Positions 30,452 through 42,574 are shown, counted from the first letter of the stretch. The stretch is DNA of 64,000 nucleotides from Galeopsis tetrahit (GCA_963675135.1 OY776131.1:25225881-25289880), one strand, 5' to 3'. The notes: a model not told the origin generated them from the letters alone. Made by a program: numbers and translations.

Positions 30452-31387
30452 TCATAGTATATTTTCATCATGTTTTGACAAATTACACATATTTGTTCCA
30501 ATAAGATAGTAATTATCAGTTGACCTAGTACCAGTCATGACACAAACTTCATCTTTATTAAGAACATAGCATGAATCTTTGTCAAATTTCACATGCAAGA
30601 CATTTTTAAGCTTAGGAAATCCTTCAACATTCAAAGTTCCTTTACCAATAATCTGTCCTTTAGAACCACCACCATATGTAGCACTACCACCATTCATGGT
30701 CACATAATCAGATAAGAAATCTATAAGACCTGTCATATGTCTAGAACAACCACTATCCAAATACCATAGATCAGGTAGACATGCTTTTAAGGAGGTATGC
30801 ACAACATTACAGGTAGCTTTAGGTTTCCATGCAGATTTCAGAAACTGTTTACCAAGAGGTGATAATTTCTTATGCAACATTTTCAAATTTTTCAGTTCTT
30901 CAAACCATTTTATACAGTACGGACGAATATAACCAACTATGAAACAGTAATGACATATATGCTTCCTTTTAACCTTGTGAGGATCTGATTGTGCAGATGT
31001 TACATCAGATGTGTTAACATTTGCCTTCACAAATTTCACAGGTTTTCTAAAATTTTCAGAAATAGAAGCAGTTACACCATCATAACCTAAACCATGATTA
31101 TTAGACTTACCAGTAGCTATAGCATTATTTACCTCAGAAGCACTCTTGGAATATTTCTTGAAACTTAAAGTGGAGTTTATCAGTTTCTCCTTTAAGTTAC
31201 AGATTTCCAGATCTCTTTTGGTAAGTATAACTTCTAGCTTGGTGATTGTGTCCTTCAGATCCTCATTCTCTTTATTCAAGGAATCAAGAGTGAATTTATG
31301 ATTGTTCCAATCATCTAATATCTTTTGGTGTGCATTGTCATCAGTCCTTTTTCCTGCATCATCAACTAAACCATTAAAACAGTTCAA
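30452..31387 (-). pseudogene. Gag C-terminus and protease, element B
   Basis: A coiled-coil stretch (ENEDLKDTITKLEVILTKRD) is followed by a second, damaged zinc knuckle CHYCFIVGYIRPYC, in which the usual His is Tyr (a CAT to TAT type change). The protease WYLDSGCSRHMTG comes near residue 205. It is separated from the integrase by a stop. A two-knuckle gag is common in this group. Confidence 0.85.
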
Positions 31388-31582
31388 ATCTGGGTGACTC
31401 TATTCTAATGTTGTTGTAGATGTTGAAGCATCAGGTACAACATCAGAATCTGTTTCATGCAGATCATCATCTGAGGAATCATTATAATCAATTCTGGTAA
31501 AATGAGAATATTCATTATCATTTAACTTATCAAGATCATCATCATCAGATTCATCACTCAAGGTAGCACTAAAATTCAGTTT

Positions 31583-32636
31583 TTACTTAAGTCTAGTATT
31601 AGCACATTCATTTGCATAATGGCCATATCCAGAACAAGCATTGCATTGAACTGATTTTCGAAATTCAGGATCATACCTTGGTTTACCTTCACTCTTTGAT
31701 GGTCTTGGTGTGAATTGACCTTTCCTCCTTTCTGGTTGAGGTGTTGATGTGTTGATTTGAATCTTAGGCTGAATGTTTCTAGATTTGTTCACATATTTCT
31801 TAAGAAATTTATTAAAGTGCTTAGTGAGCAAGGTAATGCTGTTAGGATTGTTGAGGCATTCATCAAGCAATTCTTCATCTGAATCAACCTCAGTAATGAT
31901 AGGTTGAAACTCAGATTTGTTTGATGTTTCCCCTTTAAAAACAACAACTTTCTTATCATCATTAGTTTCATCAACTTGATTAGTGTTTATCTCATAAGTT
32001 CTAAGAATACTCACTAATTCATTTTGACTTATCTTATCCGTATCTTTTGCCTCTTCAATAGCACAAATTTTAGCATCAAATCTTTTAGGAACAGATCTTA
32101 ATATCTTATGAACTACTCTAACATTAGAAATAGGGTCACCAAGAGAATGCGATTCATTGATTATCTCACTTAACCTTTCATTGTAGGATGAAATTGTTTC
32201 ATCTTCCTTCATTCGGAGATTCTCAAACTTTGTCCCCAACATTCGAAGCTTAGTCCTTCGAACACTGTCTGAACCCTCACAATGCTCTTGCAACCTGTCC
32301 CATGCATCTTTAGAAGTAGAACAGTTAGATATAATTTTAAACATTGAAATTTGAAACATCAACAGAGGTAAAAATAGCATTTAAAGCTTTAGAATTGTAG
32401 TCTGCTGTTGTTATTTCATCAGCCATCCAATCAACTTCTTTCTTGAGTTGAATTTCACCATCTGCATCTGCTGGTCTCTTTGGAGCTTCCCAGCCTGTAA
32501 GTACAGTCCTCCAAGCACGTTCATCAATCGACTTGATGTACATACGCATCTTAGGCTTACAATAAGCGTAATTTGAACCATCTAAAATGGGTGACCTAAG
32601 TGTCGTGGATATGTGATGTGTTTCCATTGCTAACAT
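31583..32636 (-). pseudogene. gag: Copia gag, element B, frameshifted
   Basis: Two overlapping frames (32337-32636 and 31583-32380) form one gag with a frameshift near 32340-32380. The probable start is METHHIS, a few codons into the first frame. It has the UBN2-type capsid pattern (MRMYIKSIDERAWRTVLTGW, SKDAWDRLQEHCEG, KFENLRMKEDETISSYNERL) and a CCHC knuckle CNACSGYGHYANEC. TAA ends it at 31583; another stop lies before the next open segment. Confidence 0.9.
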
Positions 32637-32687
32637 ACATTAAAAACACACTTAAACGAGGATCTAACCTAGTGTCGTCAGGTATCA

Positions 32688-32699
32688 GCTCTGATACCA
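32688..32699 (-). other. Primer binding site of element B
   Basis: TGGTATCAGAGC on the minus strand, two bases from the 5' LTR. Confidence 0.92.
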
Positions 32700-32701
32700 A
32701 C

Positions 32702-33560
32702 TGAAAGTGTGCTGGTATAGTGTTTAAGTAAAAGTAGATTAATGTTGTAATAAATGTTGAGACAAATTGTACAACACTGACTCTAACAGAATATCAGACT
32801 TGAAACACTAAAAAACAAATTGTACAACACGGACTTGAAACACTAAAAACAAATGTGACACAATGGAAATATTTTTAACATATATTTTATAAATAAAAAT
32901 CTATGTTAGCCTTACGACGAAATATCAATACTTATCTTCAAGTACAAATGTTGTGTGAAATGTTACAACAATAACCTTCACAACTAAAACTATAAACGAG
33001 GCAGGTGCCCAGTTTTGAAAACGAACTAAGTGTATAAAATTACACACTGTCGAAATGCTAGTCTATCTATGATTACACTCTCGATAGATAAGGAAAGCAC
33101 ACAACCATACGGGTGGGATACTTCGTATGATCTAAAATGTATAACTATTGGGGCCACAATTTCCTAACAAGATGAACACTAGTCTAGGATATTGATCGAA
33201 TATAATACACTGAAATGTGGAGCCTTCCTTCGGTATTTATAGAGTGGGGTGTGAATTCTAGAGGCTTCCAACTTGAGATCCTATTTTTTAGGACCTTAAC
33301 TTCCATGATCTTTCTAGACCCTTCTTGCATGCTCCAAGTCGATCTATAAGGTTCCAAGGTGGTCTAGCACGTTCTGCAATGTTCTGGAATCTTCCAGGTT
33401 CCAGATCCTTGTAGAAGCTTCTAGATCCGGCCAGAAATGCGACAACATTTAGATCAACATTTAATGTAGCATTTCAGAAAAGACTTAGAAAAAATCTCGG
33501 AAGGTCAAATTAAGATGTTGTTGATAATGTTAAAGCATTCAAGAGTTAACAACATCTACA
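32702..33560 (-). repeat. 5' LTR of element B (859 bp)
   Basis: Matches 24162-25005. It has a local duplication of ACTTGAAACACTAAAA (about 32796-32855) absent from the other LTR. Minus-strand TATAAATA at 33234-33241. Confidence 0.95.
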
Positions 33561-33681
33561 AAAACAAAACTAATTAACCCATATATTTAAACGTAAAAGT
33601 TATAGAAACTTACCGTATTGGGGTGCAGAAGAAGAACCTTTGAGACATCTTCAGTTCTTCGTACAAACTCAAAATCACTCT

Positions 33682-34482
33682 ATTATGGTTTGGGAGTTTA
33701 AGGTTTATGAATTAAAAGAGGGTAAATAAAAGTTGTCGCTCAAAACCTTTTCTCTCAGTTAGTCAATGACGGATTGACTAACAGCAGCATCAAAATTGAT
33801 AAAAAAGAATAAGTGAGTGACCTATTTTGATTAGGAGTGTTCAAAAATAAACCGGACCGGAAAAAAGACCGGAACCGGTCCGGACCGGACCGGAACCGGA
33901 CAGACCGGTTAGATTCCGGTCCGGTCCGAGAAATTTTGGATTCCGGTCTTCCGGTCCGGTCCAAGACCGGAATTTTCCGGTCCGGACTGGTTTGGACCGG
34001 AATTTTTTTAATTTTTTTTTTTTTTAATTTTTTTATATTTTTTTACTAATGCACTCTCAATTATTTTTCAAAACCAAGTAATTTGTGAAAATGTGTTGAG
34101 ATCTTATTACATTTTTTACAAACATATTTAATTTATTTTTAGGGTCAAAAGATCATTAATAACAATGTAAATAAAATTCACATTGACGTAATGAAGAGCA
34201 AACACTTTAATTTTCATACACAAATTCATCAATCTTGTTTTTGCTTCCATAAATTAAAAAAAAAAAAAATCAATTCCAGTCCAACCGGTCCAAACCCGGA
34301 CCGGATAGATTCCGGTCCGGTCTCCGGTCCGACATTTTGGTAAGATTCCGGTCCCGGTCCAAACCGGTCCCGGTCCGGTCCGGTTTTGGACCGGTGCACA
34401 CCCCTAATTTTGATAGTGATGAAATGTGGGTGACCAAATGTGAAAAGTGGTAAAGTTCAGTAACCAAAAGTGATATTTTCCC
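33682..34482 (-). repeat. Right terminal inverted repeat of the long-TIR transposon, with MITE insertion
   Basis: Inverted copy of 22901-23113, interrupted at an ATTTTGAT site by the hAT MITE at 33832-34406. Confidence 0.85.
33832..34406. mobile_element. hAT-type MITE, 575 bp
   Basis: Perfect 8-bp target duplications ATTTTGAT (33824-33831 and 34407-34414). The termini are TAGGAGTGTTC and, reversed, TAGGGGTGTGC. Both arms are packed with CCGGTCC/GGACCGG tandem motifs, forming large inverted arms around an AT-rich centre. The TAGGGGTGTNC terminus and 8-bp duplication fit hAT. It encodes nothing. Confidence 0.92.
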
Positions 34483-34490
34483 ATATGTTA

Positions 34491-36803
34491 TATATTTGTG
34501 TATTCAACAACCACCAGCGTGAAAAAAAAAAGGGGGGGGGGGATAAATAAATAAAATGTGTATATATTATAGTATACACTAATATACTAAGTTACTTTAA
34601 TTTCCCAACTTTACCTCAATAGTTTAGATATGATAATAAGTTATAAAACGAACCCCCTTTTAATAATTTAACTTGGTTGAATAGACCATGAGTCGTGGAC
34701 GACCCCGCCACACGCAAATCCCTGTCCAAGAACCTTCCCTATCAAGTGATGAAGGTTTTGGAAATGACCTCGCAACCGTCTTTCAAGGTCTTGCACGACA
34801 CTTCGCAAATGTGCCCACGCCGACCACACCACCTCTACCAATGTATCGCAACAAAATGAGCACTGTGGTGGAACAATTCAGACGTTACCGTCCACCTACT
34901 TTCAGTGGCAAGGAGAATCCTGCAGAAGCTGAAACCTGGTTGAGGGCACTCGAGAAAATATTTTCTCTTATCGTATGCACTGACGAGCAAAAACTTTCAT
35001 GTGTTATCTTCCAATTGACAGATGAAGTAGATTACTGGTGGGAAGCCTATTGCCGAACAAAGATGGTAACACAAAGAGCTACCATTAGTTGGGAAGACTT
35101 CAAGGAAGCAGTAATTCAAAATTACATGCCCTAATCCTTCCACGATCAAAAGGAAATGGAGTTCATCCACCTCAAACAAGGTGCCACGACTGTGATTGAA
35201 TATGAGCGAAAATTCAGCCAACTCAGTAGATATGCTCCTTATCTGGTGGACACCGAACAAAAGAAGGCTCGACGCTTCGAAAAAAATCTACGACCTGAGA
35301 TCAGCAGCATCTTAGCAGGACAAGGAATGTTGACATATGCTGAAGCCTTTTCCAAAGCTCAGGAAATTGCCTCCGGGCTGAAGCTCGAGATTTCAGAAAA
35401 AAGAGTCGCTGAATTTCCAAATGAGAGAAAATTGGTAAATCCAAATCAAGGGAGGGAATACAACTACAATAAGAACATCCACAAGGAAGGAAACACAATC
35501 CAGGCCACACAGAAAACAAAGCCAACGTGCCCCAAGTGTGGGAAAAACCACAACGGACAATGCTTGTACGGGTCGGGATTGTGTTTCCACTGTAAGGAGC
35601 TGGGTCACGGACTAAGCAATTGCCCATTGCTCAGAGACAATGGAAAACAATACGCGGGACCCGCTCATGTCTTTGCAATGACTCAAGAAGAGGCCACCGA
35701 TGAACCAGGAACCATGGCAGGTATGTTGACCATTTCTGGTATACCTGCTTTAGTATTATTCGATACCGGGGCTACCCACTCTTTCATTTCCAAAAAGATG
35801 TTTGACAAAATAAGGAATCATAACACAATAGTAGATAGAGATTTTCTTGAAGTAAGTATCCCGTCGGGTACAATTATCCAAACCACTCAACTATGCAAGG
35901 GCATAATGATTGGTTTTGATAATAATAACTTAGTAGCAGACTTGCATGTCGTCAACATGAAAGATTTCGATGTAATGTTGGGGATGGATTGGCTTACAGC
36001 CAACCAAGCTATCATTACATGCCATGAGAAGAAAGTCTCATTCCGCCACAACGAAACTAGGGACTACACGTTCTATGGAGCTAAGGTGGGAGTGATACCT
36101 CACATGGTGTCTGCAATGAAAACAATGAAGATACTAATAAAAGAGAATTGCACGACACTCCTTGTGAACATCGTGCGGTCCGAACAAGGTGATCGATCGA
36201 TTGAAGAAGTGCCCATTGTACGAGAATACAAGGATGTTTTCCCAGAAGACCTACCCGGTCTACCCCCGGAACGACAAGTGGAGTTCAATATCGACTTAGT
36301 GCCAGGAGCAGCACAAGTCTCAAAGGCACCATACAGAATGGCGCCAAAGGAACTGCAAGAATTAAAAGTACAACTACAAGAAATCCTGGAAAAAGGTTTC
36401 ATACGACCTAGCGTTTCGCCATGGGGAGCACCAGTACTGTTTGTGAAAAAGAAGGATGGCACATTTAGAATGTGCCTTGATTTCCGAGAATTGAACAAGC
36501 TCACCATAAAAAATAAATACCCGCTATCGAGGATCAAAGACTTGTTTGATCAATTAAAGGGTGCCAGTGTGTTCTCAAAGATAGATTTGAGGTCTGGATA
36601 TCACCAAGTGAAGATCAAGGAAGGCGACATCCCAAAGACGGCCTTTAGGACGCGTTATGGGCATTACAGATTCGTTGTAATGCCATTCGGACTCAGCAAC
36701 GCGCCAGCGATTTTCATGGACTTAATGAATCGAGTATTTCACCCATATCTTGATAGGTTTGTGATCGTATTCATCGACGATATCCTTGTATACTCAAGTC
36801 ACT
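34491..36803 (+). mobile_element. Gypsy element, right part (leader end, gag-pol 5' half)
   Basis: Continuation of the gypsy element begun near 21274. It contains the last ~200 bases of leader and gag-protease-RT, cut off inside RT by the junction with copia D. RNase H, integrase and the 3' LTR are absent. Confidence 0.85.
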
Positions 36804-36805
36804 GA
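34688..36805 (+). pseudogene. Gypsy gag-protease-RT, one in-frame stop, 3' truncated
   Basis: One frame throughout, broken only by TAA at 35132-35134. Gag: FRRYRPPTFSGKENPAEAE, the retrotrans_gag core, then CCHC knuckle CFHCKELGHGLSNC. Protease: LFDTGATHSFIS. RT: YRMAPKELQELK, GFIRPSVSPWGAPVLFVKKK, LDFRELN, KIDLRSGYHQ, MPFGLSNAPA, catalytic FIDDILVYS. The pattern fits the Tekay/Del branch of chromoviruses. The frame ends three codons past the catalytic motif because copia D sequence begins there. The single stop follows MP, where a glutamine codon would be usual, so it is likely a C-to-T change. Confidence 0.92.
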
Positions 36806-38573
36806 CAATTCTGAGAATACACTGAAGTCTGAAAATGCTGCACCAAATGCTAACACATCTGGGTCAACATCTAGAGATTAGTCAGTTGTAATTTCATAGA
36901 ATGACCAGTATGTTCCCAAAACGAACCCTTCTTCAAGAATAGGAAAAAGTCATCCTTCTGACCAGATCATAGGTGATGCTACAGTTGGAGTGAAAACAAG
37001 AGGAAAAGTAAGATCAAATAAGGTAGATGTGGTAAGAACAATATGCATGTCTTCTATTTGCAATGTTGAGAATGCAGAGTGTTACTATTCTGAAATTTAA
37101 CCTAAAAATGTGAATGAAACATTAATTGATGAAAATTGGATAAATGTTATGCATGAGGAACTTAATCAGTTTGAAAGAAATGAAGTTTGGACACTTGTTC
37201 CAAAACCTAGTCATACTAATGTCATTAGAACAAAGTGGATTTATAAGAATAAAACTGATGAGTCTGGAAACATTGTTAGGAACAAAGCTAGGTTAGTTGC
37301 ACAAGATTACACCCAAGTTGAAGGTGTTGATTTTGATGAAACTTTTGCACCCGTTGCTAGGATAGAATCTATTAGATTACTGCTAGCAATTGCATGTTTT
37401 ATTGATATTAAACTACATCAAATGAATGTAAAAGCTGCTTTTCTAAATGACATTCTAAATGAAGAAGCTTATGTAGAACAATCTAAAGGTTTTGAAGATC
37501 CACAATACCCGGATCATGTGTACAAATTAAAGAAAGCATTACATGGTCTAAAATAAGCTCATAGAGCATGGTATGGTAGACTTACAGACTTTCTTTTAGA
37601 ATGTGGTTTTATTAGGGGAGAAGCCGATAGAACTTTATTTATTAAGCAAACAGGAGAAGATTTACTTATTGCTCAAATATATGTTGATGGTATTGTGTTT
37701 AGCTCAACTTGTAATAAAATGTTGAACAATTTTGTTGAGGCAATGACTGCAACATTTTAGATGAGTATGGTTGGAGACTTGAATTACTTTTTAGGTCTTC
37801 AAATCAAGCAATGTAAGGATGGTATTTTCTTCTCTCAAGGTAAGTAATGAAAACACCTATGGGCTCTACTTTGAAACTTTGCAAAGACAATGTTGGAAAG
37901 GATGTTGATCCAACACTATATAGATCCATGATATGTAGTTTAATTTATCTAACCTCTAGTAGACCTGATATTATGTATAGTGTGTGTGTTTGTGCCAGGT
38001 ATCAAGCAAATCCAAAGGAGTCTCACTTGAATGCAGTGAAAAGGATAATCAAATATGTTTCAGGTACAAGTGACTTAGGGATTTGGTATACTAAAGACAC
38101 CAACAACATTTTGATAGGCTACAGTGATGCTGATTGGGTTGGAGACATAGATGATAGAAAAAGTACGAGTGGAGGATGTTTCTACATGGGGACCAATCTA
38201 GTATCATGGCACAGCAAGAAGCAGAATTGTGTTTCACAATCCACAGCTGAGTCAGAATACATAGTTGCAGGGAGTTGTTGTACACAACTCTTGTGGTTAA
38301 GCAAGATGTTCCATGACTATGGTATTGAGAATGGTATACTTATAATCTTTTGTGACAATACTAGTGCCATTAACATTTCCAAAAATCTTGTACAACACTA
38401 ACTCACAAAGCACATTAGCATAAGACATCATTTTATGAGATATTTAGTAGAGAATAATATTGTTAAGTTGAAGTATGTTCCTACGGAAAAAAAAAATGCT
38501 GATATTTTTACAAAAGCTTTAGACCATGAGAGATTCTCTATTCTGAGGAAATCTCTTGGCATGAGCACTATTT
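36804..38573 (+). pseudogene. pol: Copia RT-RNase H, element D, inactivated
   Basis: Starts in the linker before RT. Stops lie at 37097 (TAA), 37554 (TAA where element B has Gln) and 37757 (TAG where B has Glu). The catalytic motif reads YVDG instead of YVDD (second Asp GAT to GGT, 37689-37691), which should abolish polymerase activity. Around 37845 a ~45-base segment present in B is deleted. RNase H (SDADWVGDIDD, STAESEYIVAGSCC, FCDNTSAI) and the pol tail (RHHFMRYLVE, ADIFTKAL) run to a stop at 38571-38573, with one more stop at 38399. It preserves the RNase H C-terminus that B has lost. Confidence 0.92.
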
Positions 38574-39499
38574 GAATATTTCGGATGGATGTTGTTACAA
38601 ATGCGTTAGCATTTGGGACAGCATCATGGGTTGTATGTATTTTATAAGTTGAATTTATTTCTTACTTAATTAAATAATTCCTTTGTAAAATATCTTCGAA
38701 TCTAAGAATCTTGGAGTGCAAAAATAAACATGTCTTACACCTCTCAAATGCATAAAAAAATAGAATGTTATTAGCATACTAAAAGATGTACCAAATCACT
38801 GAGTAACTATGGAGCACGGAGTTCACTACTACGATGCCTTCTTTTCAAAATGTGATTTTTGGTAAAAATATCAAGAGGTTTGTAATCCATTAAGTAAGTA
38901 TGGGGCCCGAAGTTCGCTACTACGATGTACTCTACATGAACAATGGATCAATACAAATTAGATGCTATAACATAAAAAGAAAAAATATGGTGCAACACAA
39001 ATGAAGAAAATTCATGTAAAAACCGTGTTGAGGTGTATGTAACAGTTTTGAGCACAACATTACCTGATTCAAATTTATTTTTATAAGTTGTAATTATTTA
39101 ATTATTTATTGAGATTTATTTTATTTATTTAATTAATTACTGACCCACGTTCTTATTTTTCAGATTATGCGGGATTTTTTTTTAAATTTCCGGAAGCTTC
39201 TTAATTATTTAATTAAATAGATTTTACCCACTAATTACCCTTACCCATGATCTATTTTGTGACTAATTATGTGGAGCATTATCGAAATTTTTTGGAATAT
39301 TCTATCAGTTTTTATTAACCTTCCAACTACACCATTTTCTCTCTACAAATATCGAACATAAGATTTTATTTCTTGCTAATTGTGATTTTTGAGTTTGTTG
39401 AGTAATAGGTTTGCAGAATTGATTTTGGCCGCGTACTTCCCAAACAATTGTGTGTGCAAATTCCCATCACCTACCTTGAAATTCCAACCGTCCTATTTA
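38574..39499 (+). other. Pol-ORF3 spacer of element D
   Basis: No supported gene. Homologous to 27078-28006 of element B, including two copies of the GTTCACTACTACGATGC-type motif near 38819 and 38912. Confidence 0.7.
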
Positions 39500-41719
39500 A
39501 TGGCTAGAAGAAGCAATTCAAACTCACCTCCAACTCTCTCTGATTCAAAAAATTCATCTCCCTCTCTCACAAACCCACTCGAAACACTTGCAGCAATGGC
39601 TTCCCAACAACAAAATTCCCCAAATGTTGAATCCGATGTCCACACAACTCCATCAACACCCCAAACCGCTCCTATCCCACATGCAACTCCGTCACCAACT
39701 ACCCACATTCCACTGAATTCAACCGTCGAGAAGTTGAACAAGGCTTTCGCAGATATCTCTACTTCTCTGCGAACCACCGGTCATCTTCCTGTGATGACTT
39801 TTGGTGATATTTTTGTAGACATTTCGAGCTATCTTGCTTCTCAAACCGCTCAAACTGCTGCTACAACCAAAAACCCCAAATCATCAATCCCTACTGCTGA
39901 AGGAGAGACCCCTGTCTCTAATACTGAAAATGTTGAGGCTGCTACTGAGGATAATGCCAATGCATCCGGTTCTGAGGATGTTGAGATGGAAGAAGCCCCT
40001 GCTTCTGACAGTAAGACGAATTCCTCACTCTCTGTTTCTGATGAATCTGTCCCTATTTCTTTTAAGAAAAATGTTGAGAAAATAAAGAGGAGTCCAGTTC
40101 AAAGGAGGAGGTCTGGAAGAGTCTTCACCCGTGTAGACTATTTCGAGTCTTTGAGGAAGAAGAAGAAAGGTGGAAGTGTCCCTTAGGAACCCATACAAGT
40201 TTTCTCTGAGTTTGAAGAGGAAATTGTTGTTGCTGATGTTGTCCAACCAAAGAAGACAAAGACTGATCCCAAGGGCAAAGGAAAGGCTAAAGTTGTCTTT
40301 GATCCAGAACCAACCAAATCAGATTCTGATTCTGACATGTGCTTGAGAGACATTCAAAGAGCACTGAGGAAGAATGTTGAGGCCTTTGCTGATGCAAAGG
40401 ATGCCACACCAGAACCTGAAGATGGTGGCAGTGGAGATAACAGCTCTTCTAGTGCAGAAAGCTCTGTTAAAAGCTCTACAAAGAGTTCTGAGGCTGATGG
40501 TTCTGATCATGATGAGGATCTTGCTTCTGAGGATGAAGATATTCTTGATCCCTATGCAACTTTAGAGAATAGGTTGGCCATCTATTCTAAGAGAAAATTG
40601 TTTATAGAAAAAAGAATTAACATACCTGATTTTGAAAGCAAAGGAATGATTAGATTTTTAGAGGAAAGGACGTTGATGAATGCTGTGAATTTTGGTGAAT
40701 CATTTTTTACAAACTTATGAATTTTATGCTTGCATGAAGAAAAGTACTAGTAAAGATCATCTAAGTGGTATGGAACTGTAAACTTTAGAGGGAGGGATGT
40801 GTCTTTTACTCCTGAGTTGATTGATGAGTTTTTGCAAATTACCAATGTTGAGGAAGGTGAGGAACCTGACGTGGATGTGGTAATTGCTGCTATAACTGGT
40901 GGTAGGAAGGTTAAGTGGACTAGAAAGATGTTAGCTAAAGACCTTACCTCCCTGCACTCAGTTTTATATAAGCTCATTGTTTATAATTGGATCCCAACCA
41001 CCAATACTACAAAGATTACAAAAGACCAAGTTGTTTTTATGTATAGGATCTCTGTACTTAAGAAGTTCAATTTAAGCCTTACAATTTTTCACCACATGAT
41101 GAGATTCACTGGGAAAGTTTCTGAGAAAGGTAATCTACCCTATCCTGATTTGATTTCCAATTACTTAAGGCACCATGGATTTTTTGCCAAGAACAATGAT
41201 GTGTTGAGGGGGAGAGTCCCATTGTTGGCTGTTGCTCCTTCCTTACTCAATGGGGATAGAGTACTTGACTTGCCTTTAACTGCTCCTGGTACTGAACATC
41301 AGCACAGACCATCAACTTCTGATCAACCAGGACCATCCAGATCAACACAGAGGAATGCAACCCCAAATGTTGAGAACATCCGCATCAACATTTCTGAGAA
41401 TGTTTGTATTTCACAAAAGTTTATTATGCTTCAGTTACAGTACTTGCAGGAATCCATTGAAGAGCTTCAGTTCCTGAAGAACAGGTGGACCAATATTCTT
41501 TCCACTACAACAGGGGGAGTACCACCACCATCTAACTCCAATGTGGTAATTGAAGAGATGAATGATGAAGGAGTTACAGTTGCTGATGTAGCTGGTGGAG
41601 GACCTGATGCTGGAGATGCTGCAGTGACTGATGTAGTTGCATACTTTGCATCTACTTTCTTTGTTCAAGAGGCTGGAGATGATACTGCTGAGATGGAGAC
41701 ATTGTATGATGATCTCTAA
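39500..41719 (+). pseudogene. Third ORF of element D, full-length but broken
   Basis: Starts MARRSNSNSP (39500), aligned with the start in element B. One frame runs to TAG 40184-40186, then on in the same frame to TGA 40718-40720, and resumes in the same frame from about 40780 to TAA 41717-41719. In between, the correct text lies in another frame, indicating two compensating frameshifts. It carries the segment missing in B: an acidic/Ser-rich block, ERTLMNAVNFGE, FRGRDVSFTPELIDEFLQI, and VLYKLIVYNWIPTTNTT, then the shared KDQVVFMYRISVLKKFNL and GNLPYPDLISNYLRHHGF. The order resembles PF20167-type plant transposon proteins. Full ancestral length about 740 residues. Confidence 0.8.
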
Positions 41720-42574
41720 GTGATGAACAAATGCTACAAGACTGGGGGAGTGCTGAAATTCAGAATGGCACATGTGCAGGAACTTGATGCTGTTGCTATT
41801 ACCATAGCAAATCATGCCAATTTTCAGTTCTACCTTTGTATTTGTTGATCTGTTGTGTTTAAGTTCAAATTTTGTTATTCTGATACACTATTTATAATTT
41901 TCTAGTTGATAGGTTGTTTATATTCACCTTGCTTAATTAGTTTGCATTAATGATATTCGATTACTGCTTCTATGCTTAAATTGTTTTCACTCATCATTAT
42001 ATGTTTACTGCATGATGAATATGTTTGTTATTTTTTTGTTTTATCTATCTAACTCTGATCTATATTCAATTGCTTAAACATGTTTGTTTTAAAATTTGAC
42101 TCTTATTTGGCTTACTACTCTGAGTAGCTTAAAAATGTTTGCATTAAAGTTTTTTTTACTTACGACATGAGAATATTGAGTTTAGTTAAGTGTTTGTTAT
42201 TCTTGTTTTCCCTTGCTCTGATTGTTTTGTTATTTCCCTTTATGTTCTGATTTTTATATTTTGAGTCATACTTAAGTTTTAAGAATAATCTAAGCACTCA
42301 AATGCTCTGATTAAACTTAAGATTTGTGTAAGTTTAAGTGTTTTGTAAATAAGTATATTGTTTATGCTTATTTTGTTTTGAATAAGATTGCTTTGATCTT
42401 ATGGAACAGATCTTAGTGAAATTATTCTTGATCTTCTTTTGATTTGATCCAACGGTTACAACAGGTATTGTCTTGACTAGTATTTAGACTTGATGTTAAC
42501 CTCACCTAAATACATAATACTGAAGTATGTATAGAAATATATGTGCATCAGGAGTGCTATAGTCGAAAGGTCAA
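41720..42574 (+). other. ORF3-LTR spacer of element D
   Basis: No supported gene. T-rich, homologous to 25018-25703 of element B. A CTGGGGGAGT purine run lies at 41742-41751, ~25 bases after the ORF stop. Confidence 0.7.

Larger units (their letters stand above)
24162..33560 (-). mobile_element. Copia element B (Sirevirus-like), complete ends, decayed
   Basis: A minus-strand element with LTRs at 24162-25005 (3') and 32702-33560 (5'), TG...CA termini, a primer site, a polypurine tract, and 5-bp target duplications AAAAC (24157-24161 and 33561-33565). The order in element sense is gag, protease, integrase, RT, truncated RNase H, third ORF. Several stops, a gag frameshift, a 265-base RNase H deletion and an in-frame third-ORF deletion make it non-autonomous. 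It is inserted in the core of the long-TIR transposon. Its sibling D lies ~3 kb away in the opposite orientation. Confidence 0.95.
22901..34482. mobile_element. Long-TIR DNA transposon (MULE-like), split by copia B and a hAT MITE
   Basis: Terminal inverted repeats of about 210 bp begin GGGAAAATATCACTTTTGG at 22901 and mirror up to 34482. The right arm spans 33682-34482 because a hAT MITE sits inside it. Perfect 8-bp flanking direct repeats ATATGTTA lie at 22893-22900 and 34483-34490. Removing copia B (24162-33560 plus one TSD) and the MITE leaves a core of about 1.6 kb, so this is a small non-autonomous element. Mutator-like identity is inferred from the long TIR and the GGGAAAAT terminus; an 8-bp duplication is also compatible with hAT. 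Confidence 0.82.

Noticed and set aside
33837..34049. Arg/Asp-rich ORFs in the hAT MITE
   Set aside because: They are translations of the CCGGTCC tandem arms, not genes.
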